DNA of 64,000 nucleotides from Halopenitus persicus (GCF_900107205.1 NZ_FNPC01000006.1:62001-126000), one strand, 5' to 3'. Positions 1 to 8,744 are shown, counted from the stretch's first letter. The notes: generated by a model from the sequence alone, not told the origin. Numbers and translations are program-made.

Positions 1-234
1 GCGGGGTGGCGTCTCTGTGACGGCACGGAACCGCCGGTGTGGGCGCCGGTCGGGCTGACGGCGGCCGCGGTCGCGGGACCGCTCTGGGTGCTCGCGCTCG
101 CGGACGTCGTCCATCCGGTCGTCGGCGCCCTGCTGGCGTTCGTGGCGACCGCGATCATCCTCGCGACGCCGCGGCTTTCGGTCCGCGTCGATCACCGGCG
201 CGAGGCGTCCTCGTCGTACAGCGACTCGCCGTAG
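1..234 (+). CDS. C-terminal end of a membrane protein (5' truncated by window edge)
   Basis: The frame is open from the first base to a TAG at 232-234, so only the last 77 residues of a protein are visible. Two hydrophobic stretches (roughly WAPVGLTAAAVAGPLWVLAL and ADVVHPVVGALLAFVATAII) look like transmembrane helices, followed by a short charged tail. A GTG at 37 lies in this frame but nothing shows it to be the true start. The 3' end overlaps the convergent TrmJ-type gene by about 43 nt. The family cannot be named from this fragment. Confidence 0.5.
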   Translation, partial: AGWRLCDGTEPPVWAPVGLTAAAVAGPLWVLALADVVHPVVGALLAFVATAIILATPRLSVRVDHRREASSSYSDSP

Positions 235-1118
235 GTCTCCGCGAGCTCGTCGGCGAACTCCAGCTTGTCGGTGGCCTTCCGGAAGACGCCAAGCAGCGTG
301 TGAACCTCCCGGTCGGTCGGGTGTGCGCGACCCAGCAGCCGGCGGAACAGCGTCTCGCATCTGTCCCGACGGTACTCGCGGTGGTCGGCGTGGTCGAGGA
401 ACCGCTCGAAGTAGTCGTGGAGCCGCTCGATGTCGGCCTCGGAGGCGCGCTCGAGCTCGACGTCGGGCAGCTGATACTCGTCGACGGTCAGCTCGCGGAG
501 CTCGTACAGGAGGACGGTCGCGGCCTGTCCGAGGTTGAGAACCGGATAGTCCTCGTCGGCCGGGATCGAGCACACCTCGTCGAGCTGCCGGAGCTCGTCG
601 TTATCGAGCCCGGTCCCCTCGCGGCCGAACACGAGCGCGGTCCGCGTCTCGACGGTGCGCAGCGACTCCCGCAGCTCGACGGGCGTCGAGTAGGGGAACC
701 GGACGTGGCGCCGGGCGTCCTCGCCGGTGATCGCCGTGCAGCCGACGGTATGGTAGGTCTCGACGACCTCCTCGAAGGTGACCGTCTCGGCGTTCGGAAG
801 GACGTCCTCCCGGGCGTGACCCGCGAAGCCGTAGGCCTCGCCGTCGGGCTCGAGCTCGGGCGGGTCGACGAGCTTGAGATCCGTGAGCCCGAAGTTCTTC
901 ATCGCGCGGGCGATCGTGCCGACGTTCCCGGGCGTCTCGGGTTCCACGACGACCACGACGGGATCGGTCGATCGGGGGCCGGACCCGGATTCGAAATCGG
1001 AGCTGGACCCGGGTTCGGAGTCGAATTCGGATCCGGATCCGGGGCCGTATCCGGGATCGCCCGACGTATCGGGGTCATCCGACGTATCGGGGTCGACCGG
1101 CGGGCTTCCGTCGGTCAT
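192..1118 (-). CDS. trmJ: TrmJ/SpoU-type RNA 2'-O-methyltransferase
   Basis: A 308-residue SPOUT-fold methyltransferase, expected to use S-adenosylmethionine to 2'-O-methylate tRNA (TrmJ acts at anticodon-loop position 32 in studied relatives). The signature PETPGNVGTIARAMKNFG is at residues 60-77, the loop FGREGTGL at 164-171, and the C-terminal knot motif PVLNLGQAATVLLYEL at 192-207. The last ~95 residues match the helical C-terminal domain of TrmJ. Residues 1-52 are an unusual Asp/Ser/Gly-rich tail with near-repeats (DPDTS twice). The start ATG overlaps the stop of the upstream gene as ATGA, so the two are probably translationally coupled. The family is clear; the exact substrate is inferred. 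Confidence 0.88.
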   Translation of the reverse strand: MTDGSPPVDPDTSDDPDTSGDPGYGPGSGSEFDSEPGSSSDFESGSGPRSTDPVVVVVEPETPGNVGTIARAMKNFGLTDLKLVDPPELEPDGEAYGFAGHAREDVLPNAETVTFEEVVETYHTVGCTAITGEDARRHVRFPYSTPVELRESLRTVETRTALVFGREGTGLDNDELRQLDEVCSIPADEDYPVLNLGQAATVLLYELRELTVDEYQLPDVELERASEADIERLHDYFERFLDHADHREYRRDRCETLFRRLLGRAHPTDREVHTLLGVFRKATDKLEFADELAETYGESLYDEDASRR

Positions 1119-1723
1119 CGGTCCGCGCTCGGATACTCCGTCGAGAGGTCGACGTCGGCGTCCGAGACCTCATCGGGCGAGAGCCGGTCGTCCGGGTCGA
1201 GATCGTCGTCCCCGTCGCCGTCCGACGCGTACGACCGGATGTCGATCCGCCGGCCCTCGAAGTCGGCCTCGAGCCGTTCCTGCACCTCCTGCTGTCCCGG
1301 CGGGTCCGGAAGGGCCTCCGGGTTCGATTCGACGTGCTCGAGGCCGCCGTATCCCTCCGGGGCGCGGTTGCCGGCCGCGTACCACTCGTGGAACCGGTCG
1401 GCGAACGTCTCCTCGCCCTTGTGCTCGCTGCCGCCGTCCTCACGGAACCAGTAGAGGAAGTCCGCCTCGTGGTCGTCACACAGCAGGAGCTCCCCCATCG
1501 GTTCGCCGTAGACGATCGTCGCCTGGTTCGCGCGGTACAGCTCCTCCTCGCCGTACTCGAGGTAGCACGCGTCACACGGTTCCTCGACCAGCTTCGTCAG
1601 CCGCACGAGCTGTTCGCGAGGCTCCTCCGGAATCTCGTCGAGCGGCTTGAACTCGCCGTCCGCGTCGAAGATCTCGGACTCCTCGAAGCGCCATCCGCGA
1701 AGCCCGACGCTCACCTTTCCCAT
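1115..1723 (-). CDS. conserved haloarchaeal protein with CDACY and CDDHE motifs
   Basis: A 202-residue acidic, soluble protein that I recognise only as a haloarchaeal conserved hypothetical. The start MGKVSVGLRGWRF was chosen over an upstream in-frame start because the extra residues are low-complexity and the conserved part begins here. A Cys pair in CDACYLEYGEEELYR and a later CDDHEADFLYWFRE could form a metal site. The C-terminal ~50 residues are Asp-rich and probably disordered. It is the first gene of a two-gene operon and overlaps trmJ by 4 nt. A role linked to RNA modification is possible from context only. Confidence 0.7.
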   Translation of the reverse strand: MGKVSVGLRGWRFEESEIFDADGEFKPLDEIPEEPREQLVRLTKLVEEPCDACYLEYGEEELYRANQATIVYGEPMGELLLCDDHEADFLYWFREDGGSEHKGEETFADRFHEWYAAGNRAPEGYGGLEHVESNPEALPDPPGQQEVQERLEADFEGRRIDIRSYASDGDGDDDLDPDDRLSPDEVSDADVDLSTEYPSADR

Positions 1724-1887
1724 ATCCACGTCTCGGCGGCGCGGGAGTATAAGCGCGTTCTTCGCGGGGTCGGCCGTGGGCCCCACTATCTCCCCGGGGT
1801 CGACCGTGGGCCTCCTCCCGTCCGATGCCGGGCTCGCCCGCATCCGGTTCCGGACCGCCTATGGTGCTCGCGGCCGTGCCGATCCGT

Positions 1888-3114
1888 ATGCGAACTGTGG
1901 ACGCCGCAGGACTCGAGATCGGCGACGGGCGGCCGCCGCGGATCATGGGCGTGCTCAACGTCTCGGCGGAGTCGCCCTACGACCCGAGCGTGTTCGACGA
2001 CCCGGGGGAGGCAGCTGAGTACGTCGATTCGGAGTTGGTGGACGAGGGAGCGGACGTCGTCGACGTCGGGCTCGAGTCGGCGAACAAGCGGTTCGACGTC
2101 CTCACGGCCGACCAGGAGCTCGACCGCCTCGAGACGGCCCTCGAGGCGATGGCGTCGACGTCGGGCGACGCCGTCTGGTCGATCGAGACGCGCTACCACG
2201 AGGTCGCCGACGAGGCGCTCCGGCGCGGGTTCGACATGGTCAACGATATCTGCGGGTTCGCGGATCCCGAGATGCCGGCCGTCTGTGCGTCACACGACGC
2301 CGCCGTCGTGAAGATGGCCTCGCCGCCGGACCTCGAGCGTCCCGGCGCGATCCCCGACGTCGACGGGATCTACGAGGCGCTGGCGCGGAACGGCTTCACG
2401 GAGAAGACGATCATCGACCCCGCCTTCGGCGGGTGGACCGAGGAGAAGACGCTCGCCGACGACCGGGAGACCTTCCGCCGGCTCCGGGAGTTCCGGGGGT
2501 ACGGGCGGCCGCTGCTGGTTTCGATCAACCGGAAGAACTTCCTCCGGGACATCCCCGGCCGCGACACCGAGGCTGCGCTGCCGGCGTCGCTGGCGGCCAC
2601 CTCGATGGCGGTCGAGCGCGGCGCCCACGTGATCCGGACCCACGACGTGGCCGAGACCCGCGATGCCGCGCTCATCGGCGCCGAATTCGCCCGGGAGCGG
2701 TACCGCGAGACGGTCGACGGGGTCGGGATCGAGGAGCTCGACGTGACGACCCCGCGCGAGGCGACGCGGCATCTCGACCGGCTGGATGCGACCGCGACGC
2801 TCGCCGACGAGAGCGTCGTTCGGGTTCTCGAGCTGACGGGGCTCGACGGCGAGCAGGCTCGGACGCTCCGGTCGGCGACGGAGGAAACGGCCGCGGCGTT
2901 CGCCCTGGCTGGCTCCGCGACCGCGGGCACGGAGGCGGAGGCGACGGCGACCGACGGGTCCGGGCGGACGCCGACGCATGGGCTCCTGCTCGGAACCCCG
3001 GCCGCGCTCGGCCGCGTTCACGAGCGCGTCGCGGACGACGGATCGCCGCGCGAGGACGCTCCGCTCGGGAACGCGATCGGACGGCTGATCGACCGGACGG
3101 GATGGGAAAAGTAA
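1888..3114 (+). CDS. folP: dihydropteroate synthase with C-terminal extension
   Basis: A 408-residue protein. Residues about 10-285 form the DHPS TIM barrel that joins p-aminobenzoate to hydroxymethyl-dihydropterin diphosphate. IMGVLNVSAESPYDP is the pterin-site loop (the usual N-x-T-P-D-S/F appears as N-V-S-A-E-S), followed by GADVVDVGLESAN, NDICGFAD, and a late segment GAHVIRTHDVAETRDA that carries the usual R-H-D signature. About 125 further residues (from roughly 285) are not part of standard DHPS (usually ~270-280 aa) and were not recognised. The start ATG follows a longer open frame whose extra N-terminus is low-complexity. The next gene encodes the MptE-type pterin kinase that makes its substrate, which supports a folate role. 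Confidence 0.85.
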   Translation: MRTVDAAGLEIGDGRPPRIMGVLNVSAESPYDPSVFDDPGEAAEYVDSELVDEGADVVDVGLESANKRFDVLTADQELDRLETALEAMASTSGDAVWSIETRYHEVADEALRRGFDMVNDICGFADPEMPAVCASHDAAVVKMASPPDLERPGAIPDVDGIYEALARNGFTEKTIIDPAFGGWTEEKTLADDRETFRRLREFRGYGRPLLVSINRKNFLRDIPGRDTEAALPASLAATSMAVERGAHVIRTHDVAETRDAALIGAEFARERYRETVDGVGIEELDVTTPREATRHLDRLDATATLADESVVRVLELTGLDGEQARTLRSATEETAAAFALAGSATAGTEAEATATDGSGRTPTHGLLLGTPAALGRVHERVADDGSPREDAPLGNAIGRLIDRTGWEK

Positions 3115-3300
3115 GAGAAAGTTTATGCCATCGGATGGAAAACGGTTCGACCGGACGCCGAAGGGGCACGTGGATAGGGGCGTACTGTGCCACTTCGGCC
3201 CACACTATTACCGACCCCGAGCCGCGGCACCCTCGATCGCGACTGCCATCGCGAACCGATCAAAGCTCCCGAAACCGCCGCGGATCGACGGGTGGACCGA

Positions 3301-3996
3301 ATGAACTTCGAGACGTGGGAGCCGGCCTACGAGGCGATCCTGGCTGACTTCGGGTTCGACCGGGCCGCCGACGAGCGCGCACGCGACGTCGCCGCGACGC
3401 TCGCGACCCCGTTCCCGACTGGCCGGCTCTCCGTCCTTGCGGACGCGACCGTGGCGATCGCGGGGGCCGGCCCGTCGCTGTCCGACGCCGACGCCCTCGA
3501 CCGGGCCGCCGACGCGGACGCCGTCGTCGCCGCGTCCACCGCGGTCGACGTCCTCGCCGAGGCGGGGATCGCGGTCGACGTGATGGTCACCGACCTCGAT
3601 AAGAATCCCGGGACGGCGATGCGGCTGAGCGAGGCGGGAACGCCGGTCGCCGCGCACGCACACGGGGACAACGTCTCGGCGGTCCGGGAGTGGTTCCCGC
3701 GGTTCGAGGCCGAGCACGTGCTCGCGACCACGCAAGCCGCGCCGTGCGGTCCGGTGGTCAACGTCGGCGGGTTCACCGACGGCGACCGGGCGGCGTTCCT
3801 CGCGGACCACGCCGGCGCCGCGGCGCTGCGCTTCGTCGGGTGGGACTTCGCCGACCCGACCGTGAGCGGGACGAAGGCGCGCAAACTCGAGTGGGCGGCC
3901 CGCCTGTTGCACTGGCTCGAGCGGCGGCGCGGCGAGCGGTTCGAGATCCTGGACGGGCGACGATCGGAGCTCTCCATCCCGTGGGCGACCGATTGA
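3301..3996 (+). CDS. mptE: 6-hydroxymethylpterin diphosphokinase, MptE type
   Basis: A 231-residue member of the archaeal MptE (DUF115-like) family, which replaces bacterial FolK and activates 6-hydroxymethyl-7,8-dihydropterin with ATP. Diagnostic segments are [14 protein letters not shown] near residue 55, [11 protein letters not shown] near 95, AHAHGDNV near 118 and [12 protein letters not shown] near 153. It closes with [22 protein letters not shown]. It lies 186 nt after folP on the same strand, and archaea need both steps in sequence. An in-frame GTG three codons upstream (3292) is a possible alternative start. Confidence 0.85.
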   Translation: MNFETWEPAYEAILADFGFDRAADERARDVAATLATPFPTGRLSVLADATVAIAGAGPSLSDADALDRAADADAVVAASTAVDVLAEAGIAVDVMVTDLDKNPGTAMRLSEAGTPVAAHAHGDNVSAVREWFPRFEAEHVLATTQAAPCGPVVNVGGFTDGDRAAFLADHAGAAALRFVGWDFADPTVSGTKARKLEWAARLLHWLERRRGERFEILDGRRSELSIPWATD

Positions 3997-4031
3997 CCGG
4001 GGGAGGCAGGCCGTACGACGGGGAAGACGTT

Positions 4032-4092
4032 CCACATCGCCCGTGAACGCCACGTCGCCCGTGACCCGTGAACGCCACATCGCCTGTGAGCG
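4032..4092. repeat. degenerate 18-25 bp tandem repeat upstream of rpl21e
   Basis: Three imperfect copies built around CGCCCGTGAACGCCAC lie in the gap between mptE and rpl21e. The middle copy carries a 7-bp internal repeat of CCGTGA. No coding potential is visible. Confidence 0.6.
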
Positions 4093-4120
4093 CCTCCCGA
4101 GCGCGGCGCGTAACGCACCA

Positions 4121-4127
4121 TTTATAA
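4121..4127 (+). promoter_or_regulatory. TATA box of rpl21e-rpoF
   Basis: TTTATAA begins 36 nt before the rpl21e ATG, the spacing that gives a leaderless or nearly leaderless mRNA in haloarchaea. Confidence 0.65.
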
Positions 4128-4156
4128 CCGCGCCGGCGGTAGACCGTCCCACGACT

Positions 4157-4447
4157 ATGCCGAGTTCCAACGGGCCCAACAAAGCGACGCGCAACAAGCT
4201 CTCGAACACGCCGCGCGAGCGCGGGACCTCCCCGCCGCAGCGAGCGATCCAGGAGTACGAGCCGGGCCAGAAGGTCCACCTCAAGATCGACCCGAGCGTC
4301 CGGTCGGGCCGCTTCCACCCCCGGTTCGACGGCCACACCGGGACCGTCACCGGCAAGCAGGGCTCGGCGTTCACCGTCGAGATCACCGACGGCGGCAAGG
4401 AGAAGACGCTCATCGTCTCGGCCGCCCACCTGCGCGCACAGAACTGA
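4157..4447 (+). CDS. rpl21e: 50S ribosomal protein L21e
   Basis: A 96-residue protein that is the archaeal/eukaryotic ribosomal protein eL21. It begins [15 protein letters not shown] and contains the SH3-like fold segments [32 protein letters not shown] and [11 protein letters not shown]. The upstream in-frame ATG at 4043 is rejected because the extra residues are absent from the family and the TATA box lies within them. It is first in the conserved archaeal cluster rpl21e-rpoF-DUF655-ksgA-hemK; rpoF follows after 9 nt. Confidence 0.96.
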   Translation: MPSSNGPNKATRNKLSNTPRERGTSPPQRAIQEYEPGQKVHLKIDPSVRSGRFHPRFDGHTGTVTGKQGSAFTVEITDGGKEKTLIVSAAHLRAQN

Positions 4448-4456
4448 GAGCGCCCT

Positions 4457-4813
4457 ATGACGATCTTCAAAGAGAAGCTCGAGGAGGAGACCATCACGAC
4501 GGCCGAGGCCAAGGAGATCCTCGTCGACATCGAGGCCGAACGGGCCGACGACGAGGACCGCGAGCTGCGATACGAGCTCGCGCGGGCCATCGAGCACGTC
4601 AACCGCTTCGCGGTTCTCGAGGCCGAGGAGTCCCGCGAACTCGTCGAGGAGCTCGCCGCCCTCGAGTACGTCGACGAGCAGGCTGCGATCAAGATCGCCG
4701 ACCTGCTGCCGGGCGACCGCACCGAGCTGCGCTCGGTGTTCGCCCAGGAGCGGTACTCGCTCGACGGCGACCAGCTCGACGAGATCCTGAACGTCGTCGC
4801 GAAGTACGCCTGA
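4457..4813 (+). CDS. rpoF: RNA polymerase subunit F (Rpb4-like)
   Basis: A 118-residue Rpo4/RpoF subunit, which with RpoE forms the stalk of archaeal RNA polymerase, contacting nascent RNA and helping open-complex formation. The N-terminus FKEKLEEETITTAEAKEIL and the HRDC-like C-terminal region (AAIKIADLLPGDRTELRSVF, then DGDQLDEILNVVAKYA) match the family and its normal length. It is cotranscribed with rpl21e (9-nt gap). Confidence 0.95.
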   Translation: MTIFKEKLEEETITTAEAKEILVDIEAERADDEDRELRYELARAIEHVNRFAVLEAEESRELVEELAALEYVDEQAAIKIADLLPGDRTELRSVFAQERYSLDGDQLDEILNVVAKYA

Positions 4814-4970
4814 GTCGGTCGCGGCGGGAACGGTCGCCGATCCGGCGTCCGAACCCGACGGACTGCGCAGTGGCCCCGGAACGAACCGCGAGCCGCGACG
4901 GACGACGATCGGGCTCCATACGAGGGCCGCGATCTCGTGGTGGAGATCGGATCCGCGGGGTGGCGGGCGA

Positions 4971-4978
4971 TTTTTAAG
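4971..4978 (+). promoter_or_regulatory. TATA box of the DUF655 gene
   Basis: TTTTTAAG lies 25 nt before the DUF655 ATG at 5003, indicating a separate leaderless promoter inside the conserved cluster. Confidence 0.6.
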
Positions 4979-5002
4979 TGTCACCTTCCCATAGCAAGGC
5001 GT

Positions 5003-5680
5003 ATGAACGAACCCCAGCGTTCGCGCGTGCTCCCGGACGGCGGGACCGAGGCCGAGTCCGGCGACGACACGGGGCGTTCCGAGGACGGCGGATCGGCCGC
5101 CGACGCGTCCGCGGACGCCGCCGACGAGGACCGCCGGTTTGCGGTCGCGCTCGACGTGTTACCCCAGGGCCGCCCCGGCGACGACCGGCCCCAGTACCAG
5201 AAGTCGCCGATCGCGTACGCGCTGGGGGAGGCGGACTTTCGGCTGTTCGAGCTCACGCTGACCGACGACGCCGACCGCTCCGTCGGCGACCGGATCGCCC
5301 TCGAGCCGCGCGCGGACGACGTCTCGCGGTACCGCGAGGTCGACTACGACGACCTGACCCACAACGCGGCCGCCGAGATCGAGTACGCGGTCGAGCAGAT
5401 CGTCGAGGAGAACGAGCGCCGGTTCGTCGACTTCTACAACGACGCCGAGCCGATCACGCTGCGGCTCCACCGGCTCAACCTGCTGCCCGGGATCGGCAAG
5501 AAGCTGCGCAACAACGTCCTCGACGAGCGGAAGCGCGGCCCCTTCGAGAGCTTCGAGGACATCGCCGACCGGATCTCCGGGCTTCACCGACCAAAGGAGG
5601 TTCTGGTCGAGCGGATCATCGAGGAGATCCGCGAGGACGACCTGAAGTACCGCGTGTTCGTCGACCGCCGCGAGGAGTGA
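5003..5680 (+). CDS. DUF655 family nucleic-acid-binding protein
   Basis: A 225-residue archaeal DUF655 protein. Residues 1-40 are an acidic tail. The core starts at FAVALDVLPQGRPGD and includes YQKSPIAYALGEADFRLFEL, an OB-like region, then a helix-hairpin-helix segment LNLLPGIGKKLRNNVLDER near residue 160. The HhH implies nucleic-acid binding; the biochemical role is unknown. Its invariable place between rpoF and ksgA in archaea suggests ribosome or transcription-related work. The start was set by a TATA box 25 nt upstream. Confidence 0.9.
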   Translation: MNEPQRSRVLPDGGTEAESGDDTGRSEDGGSAADASADAADEDRRFAVALDVLPQGRPGDDRPQYQKSPIAYALGEADFRLFELTLTDDADRSVGDRIALEPRADDVSRYREVDYDDLTHNAAAEIEYAVEQIVEENERRFVDFYNDAEPITLRLHRLNLLPGIGKKLRNNVLDERKRGPFESFEDIADRISGLHRPKEVLVERIIEEIREDDLKYRVFVDRREE

Positions 5681-5781
5681 CCAAGCGAGCGTCACGACGT
5701 CGACCGACGGACCGCCGCGACGACGGACCGGGCGACCGCCGCGACGGTCGGCAGCCTGACCGCGGTCGGAGAGCGGACCGA

Positions 5782-5838
5782 CCGAAGCGGGACGGTTCGG
5801 CCGAGACGGGACGGTTCAACCGAAACGGGACGTTTACC
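5782..5838 (+). repeat. 19-bp tandem repeat (3 copies) carrying the ksgA TATA box
   Basis: Three consecutive 19-bp units (5782-5800, 5801-5819, 5820-5838) share CCGARRCGGGACG. The variable last third reads GTTCGG, GTTCAA and TTTACC, so only the third copy has a TATA-like element, 25 nt before the ksgA ATG. Confidence 0.75.
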
Positions 5839-5862
5839 GGGGCGCTTCGCCTAGCCGGCCGT

Positions 5863-6741
5863 ATGACGGACTCGCCGAGCGATCCCGAGCCGGGCGACCG
5901 CGATCCGGACGGGTTGATCCGCCGGGCCGGCCTCCGGGTCGACCCCGACCAGGACCAGCACTTCCTCGTCGACGACCGCGTCCTCGACCGGATCCCGACG
6001 TACCTTCCGGACGCGGCGGACCGAAGCCACCTCCTCGAGATCGGCGGGGGAGCGGGGGCGCTCACCGACCGCCTGCTCGCCTCGCTGCCCGCGGACGGAC
6101 GGCTGACCGTGATCGAACGCAACGAGGGGTACGCGTCGTTCCTCGAGACGGAGTTCGCGGACGCGGTCGCCGACGGCCGGCTTGCGGTCGTCGCCGGCGA
6201 CGCCCTCGACGTCGAGTTGCCGCCGTTCACCGCGTCGGTCTCGAACCTCCCGTACGGCGTCTCCTCGGAGATCGCCTTTCGACTGCTGCCCGAGAAGCGG
6301 CCGCTGGTGGCCACCTTTCAGGCGGAGTTCGCGGACCGGATGGTCGCCGAGTCGGGGACGAGCGAGTACGGGCGACTGTCGGTCTCGGCGCAACACTACG
6401 CGGACGTCGAGATCGTCGAGCGGATCCCCCGGGAGGCCTTCGAGCCGAAGCCCGCCGTCGAGAGCGCGGTCGTCCGCTGTATCCCGCGGGACCCGGAGTA
6501 CGAGGCCGACGACGAGGCGTTCTTCCTGCGGTTCGTCAAGGCGCTGTTCACCCAGCGCCGGAAGACGGTCCGAAACGCCATCCGGAACACGGGCCACATC
6601 TCCGGCCTCGCGACGCCGGAGGCGGTCGTCGAGGCCGTCGACGAGGACTTGCTCCGGAAGCGCCCCGGGGATCTCGATCCGTCCACCTTCGCCGAGATAG
6701 CGGCGGTCGCCGTCGAGCACGGGACCCCGACCGAAGAGTGA
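5863..6741 (+). CDS. rsmA: 16S rRNA dimethyladenosine transferase KsgA/Dim1
   Basis: A 292-residue KsgA/RsmA that dimethylates two adjacent adenosines in the 3' terminal helix of 16S rRNA using S-adenosylmethionine, a late small-subunit checkpoint. Visible motifs: DQDQHFLVD near residue 25, the SAM loop LEIGGGAGALTDRLL near 60, acidic VIERNEG, GDALDVELP, and catalytic SNLPYGVSSEI near 127. The C-terminal domain holds FLRFVKALFTQRRKTVRNAI. The start is set by the repeat-borne TATA box. It sits between DUF655 and MscS in the conserved cluster. Confidence 0.95.
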   Translation: MTDSPSDPEPGDRDPDGLIRRAGLRVDPDQDQHFLVDDRVLDRIPTYLPDAADRSHLLEIGGGAGALTDRLLASLPADGRLTVIERNEGYASFLETEFADAVADGRLAVVAGDALDVELPPFTASVSNLPYGVSSEIAFRLLPEKRPLVATFQAEFADRMVAESGTSEYGRLSVSAQHYADVEIVERIPREAFEPKPAVESAVVRCIPRDPEYEADDEAFFLRFVKALFTQRRKTVRNAIRNTGHISGLATPEAVVEAVDEDLLRKRPGDLDPSTFAEIAAVAVEHGTPTEE

Positions 6742-6942
6742 GCACGGGGAGCCGTCGAGGACGAGCACGAAGCCGACCGGAAGGGGAGAGGTAACGGTCG
6801 AATCGGGGGGAGCACGAGGAGTCGACCGGTGGCGTCCGGGGCGAGTGTGAAGCTTCTTGAGTGAGCACGCGCAAGAACGGCCGACAGTGACCGTAGGTGA
6901 CCGATCGACGTCGACGGCCCAACCAGCGACGGAGCGCCGCCG

Positions 6943-8166
6943 ATGACCGGCCTCGGAGCGTTCCTCGCGCCGACGACGGAGATGGCCGCCGTGATGCCCG
7001 CGCTCGTGACGGACGCCCTCCTGGTGAACGACACGATCCGGCCCGGAAACGGACGGGTCGCGCTCGGACCGCTCGAGCGGGCGGTCGCGAGCGTCGGCGT
7101 GGCGGTCGTCGTGATCGCCGTTCGGTACCTCGTGCGACGCTATCGGCGCGCCCAGACGGGCGACCTCGGGACGACGAAACGGCTCGCCCTCTCGAGCGTG
7201 ATCGCCGCGTCGACCGCCGCGGGCGTGCTCACGGTCGTCGGGCTCTGGGGACTGGGCGACCAGCTCGTGGCCGCCTACGGCAGCCTCGCGCTCGCCGAGC
7301 AAGTGCCGAACATCGTGCTCGCGGTCATCGTGCTCGGCGGCGCGTACGCGCTGACGGACTTCCTCGGACAGATCATCCACGAGGTCGTCTCGACCGGAAA
7401 GACGATCTCGACCCACCAAAAGCAGATCATCTACCGGCTGACCCAGCTCGGGGTCTACTCGCTGGCGGGGCTGATCGTCATCGGCCTGTTCACCGACAAC
7501 CTCGGCAGCCTCCTCGTCGGGGCCGGCTTCCTCGGCATCGTCGTCGGGATGGCGGCGCGCCAGACGCTCGGGTCCGTCCTGGCCGGGATCGTGTTGATGT
7601 TCTCGCGGCCCTTCGAGATCGGCGACTGGATCGAGTTCGAGGAGAACGAGGGGACGGTCACCGAGATCACGATCTTCCACACGCGGATCCAGACGTTCGA
7701 CGGCGAATACGTCACGATCCCGAACGACCGGATCGCGAACAACCCGATCATCGACCGGTCCCGCAAGGGACGGCTCCGCATCGAGGTCGAGGTCGGGATC
7801 GACTACGACGACGACCCGGACCACGCGGCCGAGGTGGCACAGGAGGCGATGGCCGGGATCGACAACGTCCGAACCGCACCGCGACCCAAGGTGGTCGCCA
7901 AGCGGTTCGGCGACTCGGCGGTCGTCCTCGGGGCTCGGTTCTGGATCGACCAGCCGAGCGCCCGGAAGCGGTGGCGCACGCAGACGGCGGTCATCTCGGC
8001 GATCCACGGGGCCTTCCGCGAGGAGGGGATCACGATCCCGTTCCCGCAGCGTACCCACGGCGCGCGGTCGGAGGGGCTCTCGGTGACGGTCGGGTCGGGA
8101 AGCGACGTCACCGGCGCGAACGGCGGCGGTCGAAACGGCGACGCCGGGGCGGGAGGCGACGAGTGA
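6943..8166 (+). CDS. MscS-family mechanosensitive ion channel
   Basis: A 407-residue small-conductance mechanosensitive channel releasing solutes during hypo-osmotic shock, an important stress for a halophile. Four or so hydrophobic segments occupy residues 1-220. The pore helix reads GFLGIVVGMAARQTLGSVLA, followed by the beta domain signature FSRPFEIGDWIEFEENEGTV and TFDGEYVTIPNDRIANNPI. The C-terminal ~40 residues are Gly/Asp-rich. The stop overlaps the hemK start (GTGA), so the two genes are coupled. MscS is not part of the usual archaeal ksgA-hemK cluster. Confidence 0.9.
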   Translation: MTGLGAFLAPTTEMAAVMPALVTDALLVNDTIRPGNGRVALGPLERAVASVGVAVVVIAVRYLVRRYRRAQTGDLGTTKRLALSSVIAASTAAGVLTVVGLWGLGDQLVAAYGSLALAEQVPNIVLAVIVLGGAYALTDFLGQIIHEVVSTGKTISTHQKQIIYRLTQLGVYSLAGLIVIGLFTDNLGSLLVGAGFLGIVVGMAARQTLGSVLAGIVLMFSRPFEIGDWIEFEENEGTVTEITIFHTRIQTFDGEYVTIPNDRIANNPIIDRSRKGRLRIEVEVGIDYDDDPDHAAEVAQEAMAGIDNVRTAPRPKVVAKRFGDSAVVLGARFWIDQPSARKRWRTQTAVISAIHGAFREEGITIPFPQRTHGARSEGLSVTVGSGSDVTGANGGGRNGDAGAGGDE

Positions 8167-8744
8167 CCGACCTCGCCGAGCGCCGCGGAACGGAAACGAC
8201 CGTCTACCAGCCCGCCGAGGACTCCGGTCTGCTCGCGGAGGCCGCGATCGCGGAGGCGACCGGCCGCGTGTTGGAAGTCGGCACCGGGTCGGGCTGGGTC
8301 GCCGAACGCATCGCCGAGGCCGACGCGGACGGCGACCTCGAGGTCGTCGCGAGCGACGTGAACCCACACGCCTGCGAGCAGGCACGGGAGCGCGGCCTCG
8401 AAGTGGTTCGTGCGAGCCTGCTCGACCCCTTTCGGGACGGCGTCTTCGACACCGTCGCGTTCAATCCGCCGTACCTGCCGACGGACCCGGACAACGAGTG
8501 GGACGACTGGATGGAGGCGGCGCTGTCGGGCGGGCGAACCGGTCGCGAGCTGATCGAGCCCTTCCTCGACGACGTCGGCCGAGTGCTTGCCCCCGACGGG
8601 CGCGTCCTGCTGCTCGTGAGCTCGCTGACCGGCTACGAGGCGGTCATCGACCGCGTCGAGGCGGCCGGCTTCGCCCACGAAGTCGTCCGGGAGGAGTCGT
8701 ATCCCTTCGAGACGCTCTCGATACTCCGCCTGACGCGACGGTGA
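8163..8744 (+). CDS. HemK/PrmC-type release-factor glutamine methyltransferase
   Basis: A 193-residue class I methyltransferase of the archaeal HemK/Mtq2 type, expected to N5-methylate the GGQ glutamine of aRF1. It shows VYQPAEDSGLLAEAA, the SAM loop VLEVGTGSGWVAERIA near residue 40, and the diagnostic NPPYLP near 105 followed by the long WDDWMEAALSGGRTGRELI loop. It lacks the bacterial PrmC N-terminal domain, as usual in archaea. The GTG start overlaps the mscS stop as GTGA. Confidence 0.9.
   Translation: MTDLAERRGTETTVYQPAEDSGLLAEAAIAEATGRVLEVGTGSGWVAERIAEADADGDLEVVASDVNPHACEQARERGLEVVRASLLDPFRDGVFDTVAFNPPYLPTDPDNEWDDWMEAALSGGRTGRELIEPFLDDVGRVLAPDGRVLLLVSSLTGYEAVIDRVEAAGFAHEVVREESYPFETLSILRLTRR

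Noticed and set aside
5851-8385. An 844-codon open frame on the minus strand
   Set aside because: It runs antisense to ksgA and mscS, is Arg/Pro/Asp-rich without domains, and is a by-product of high-G+C codon use in the real genes.
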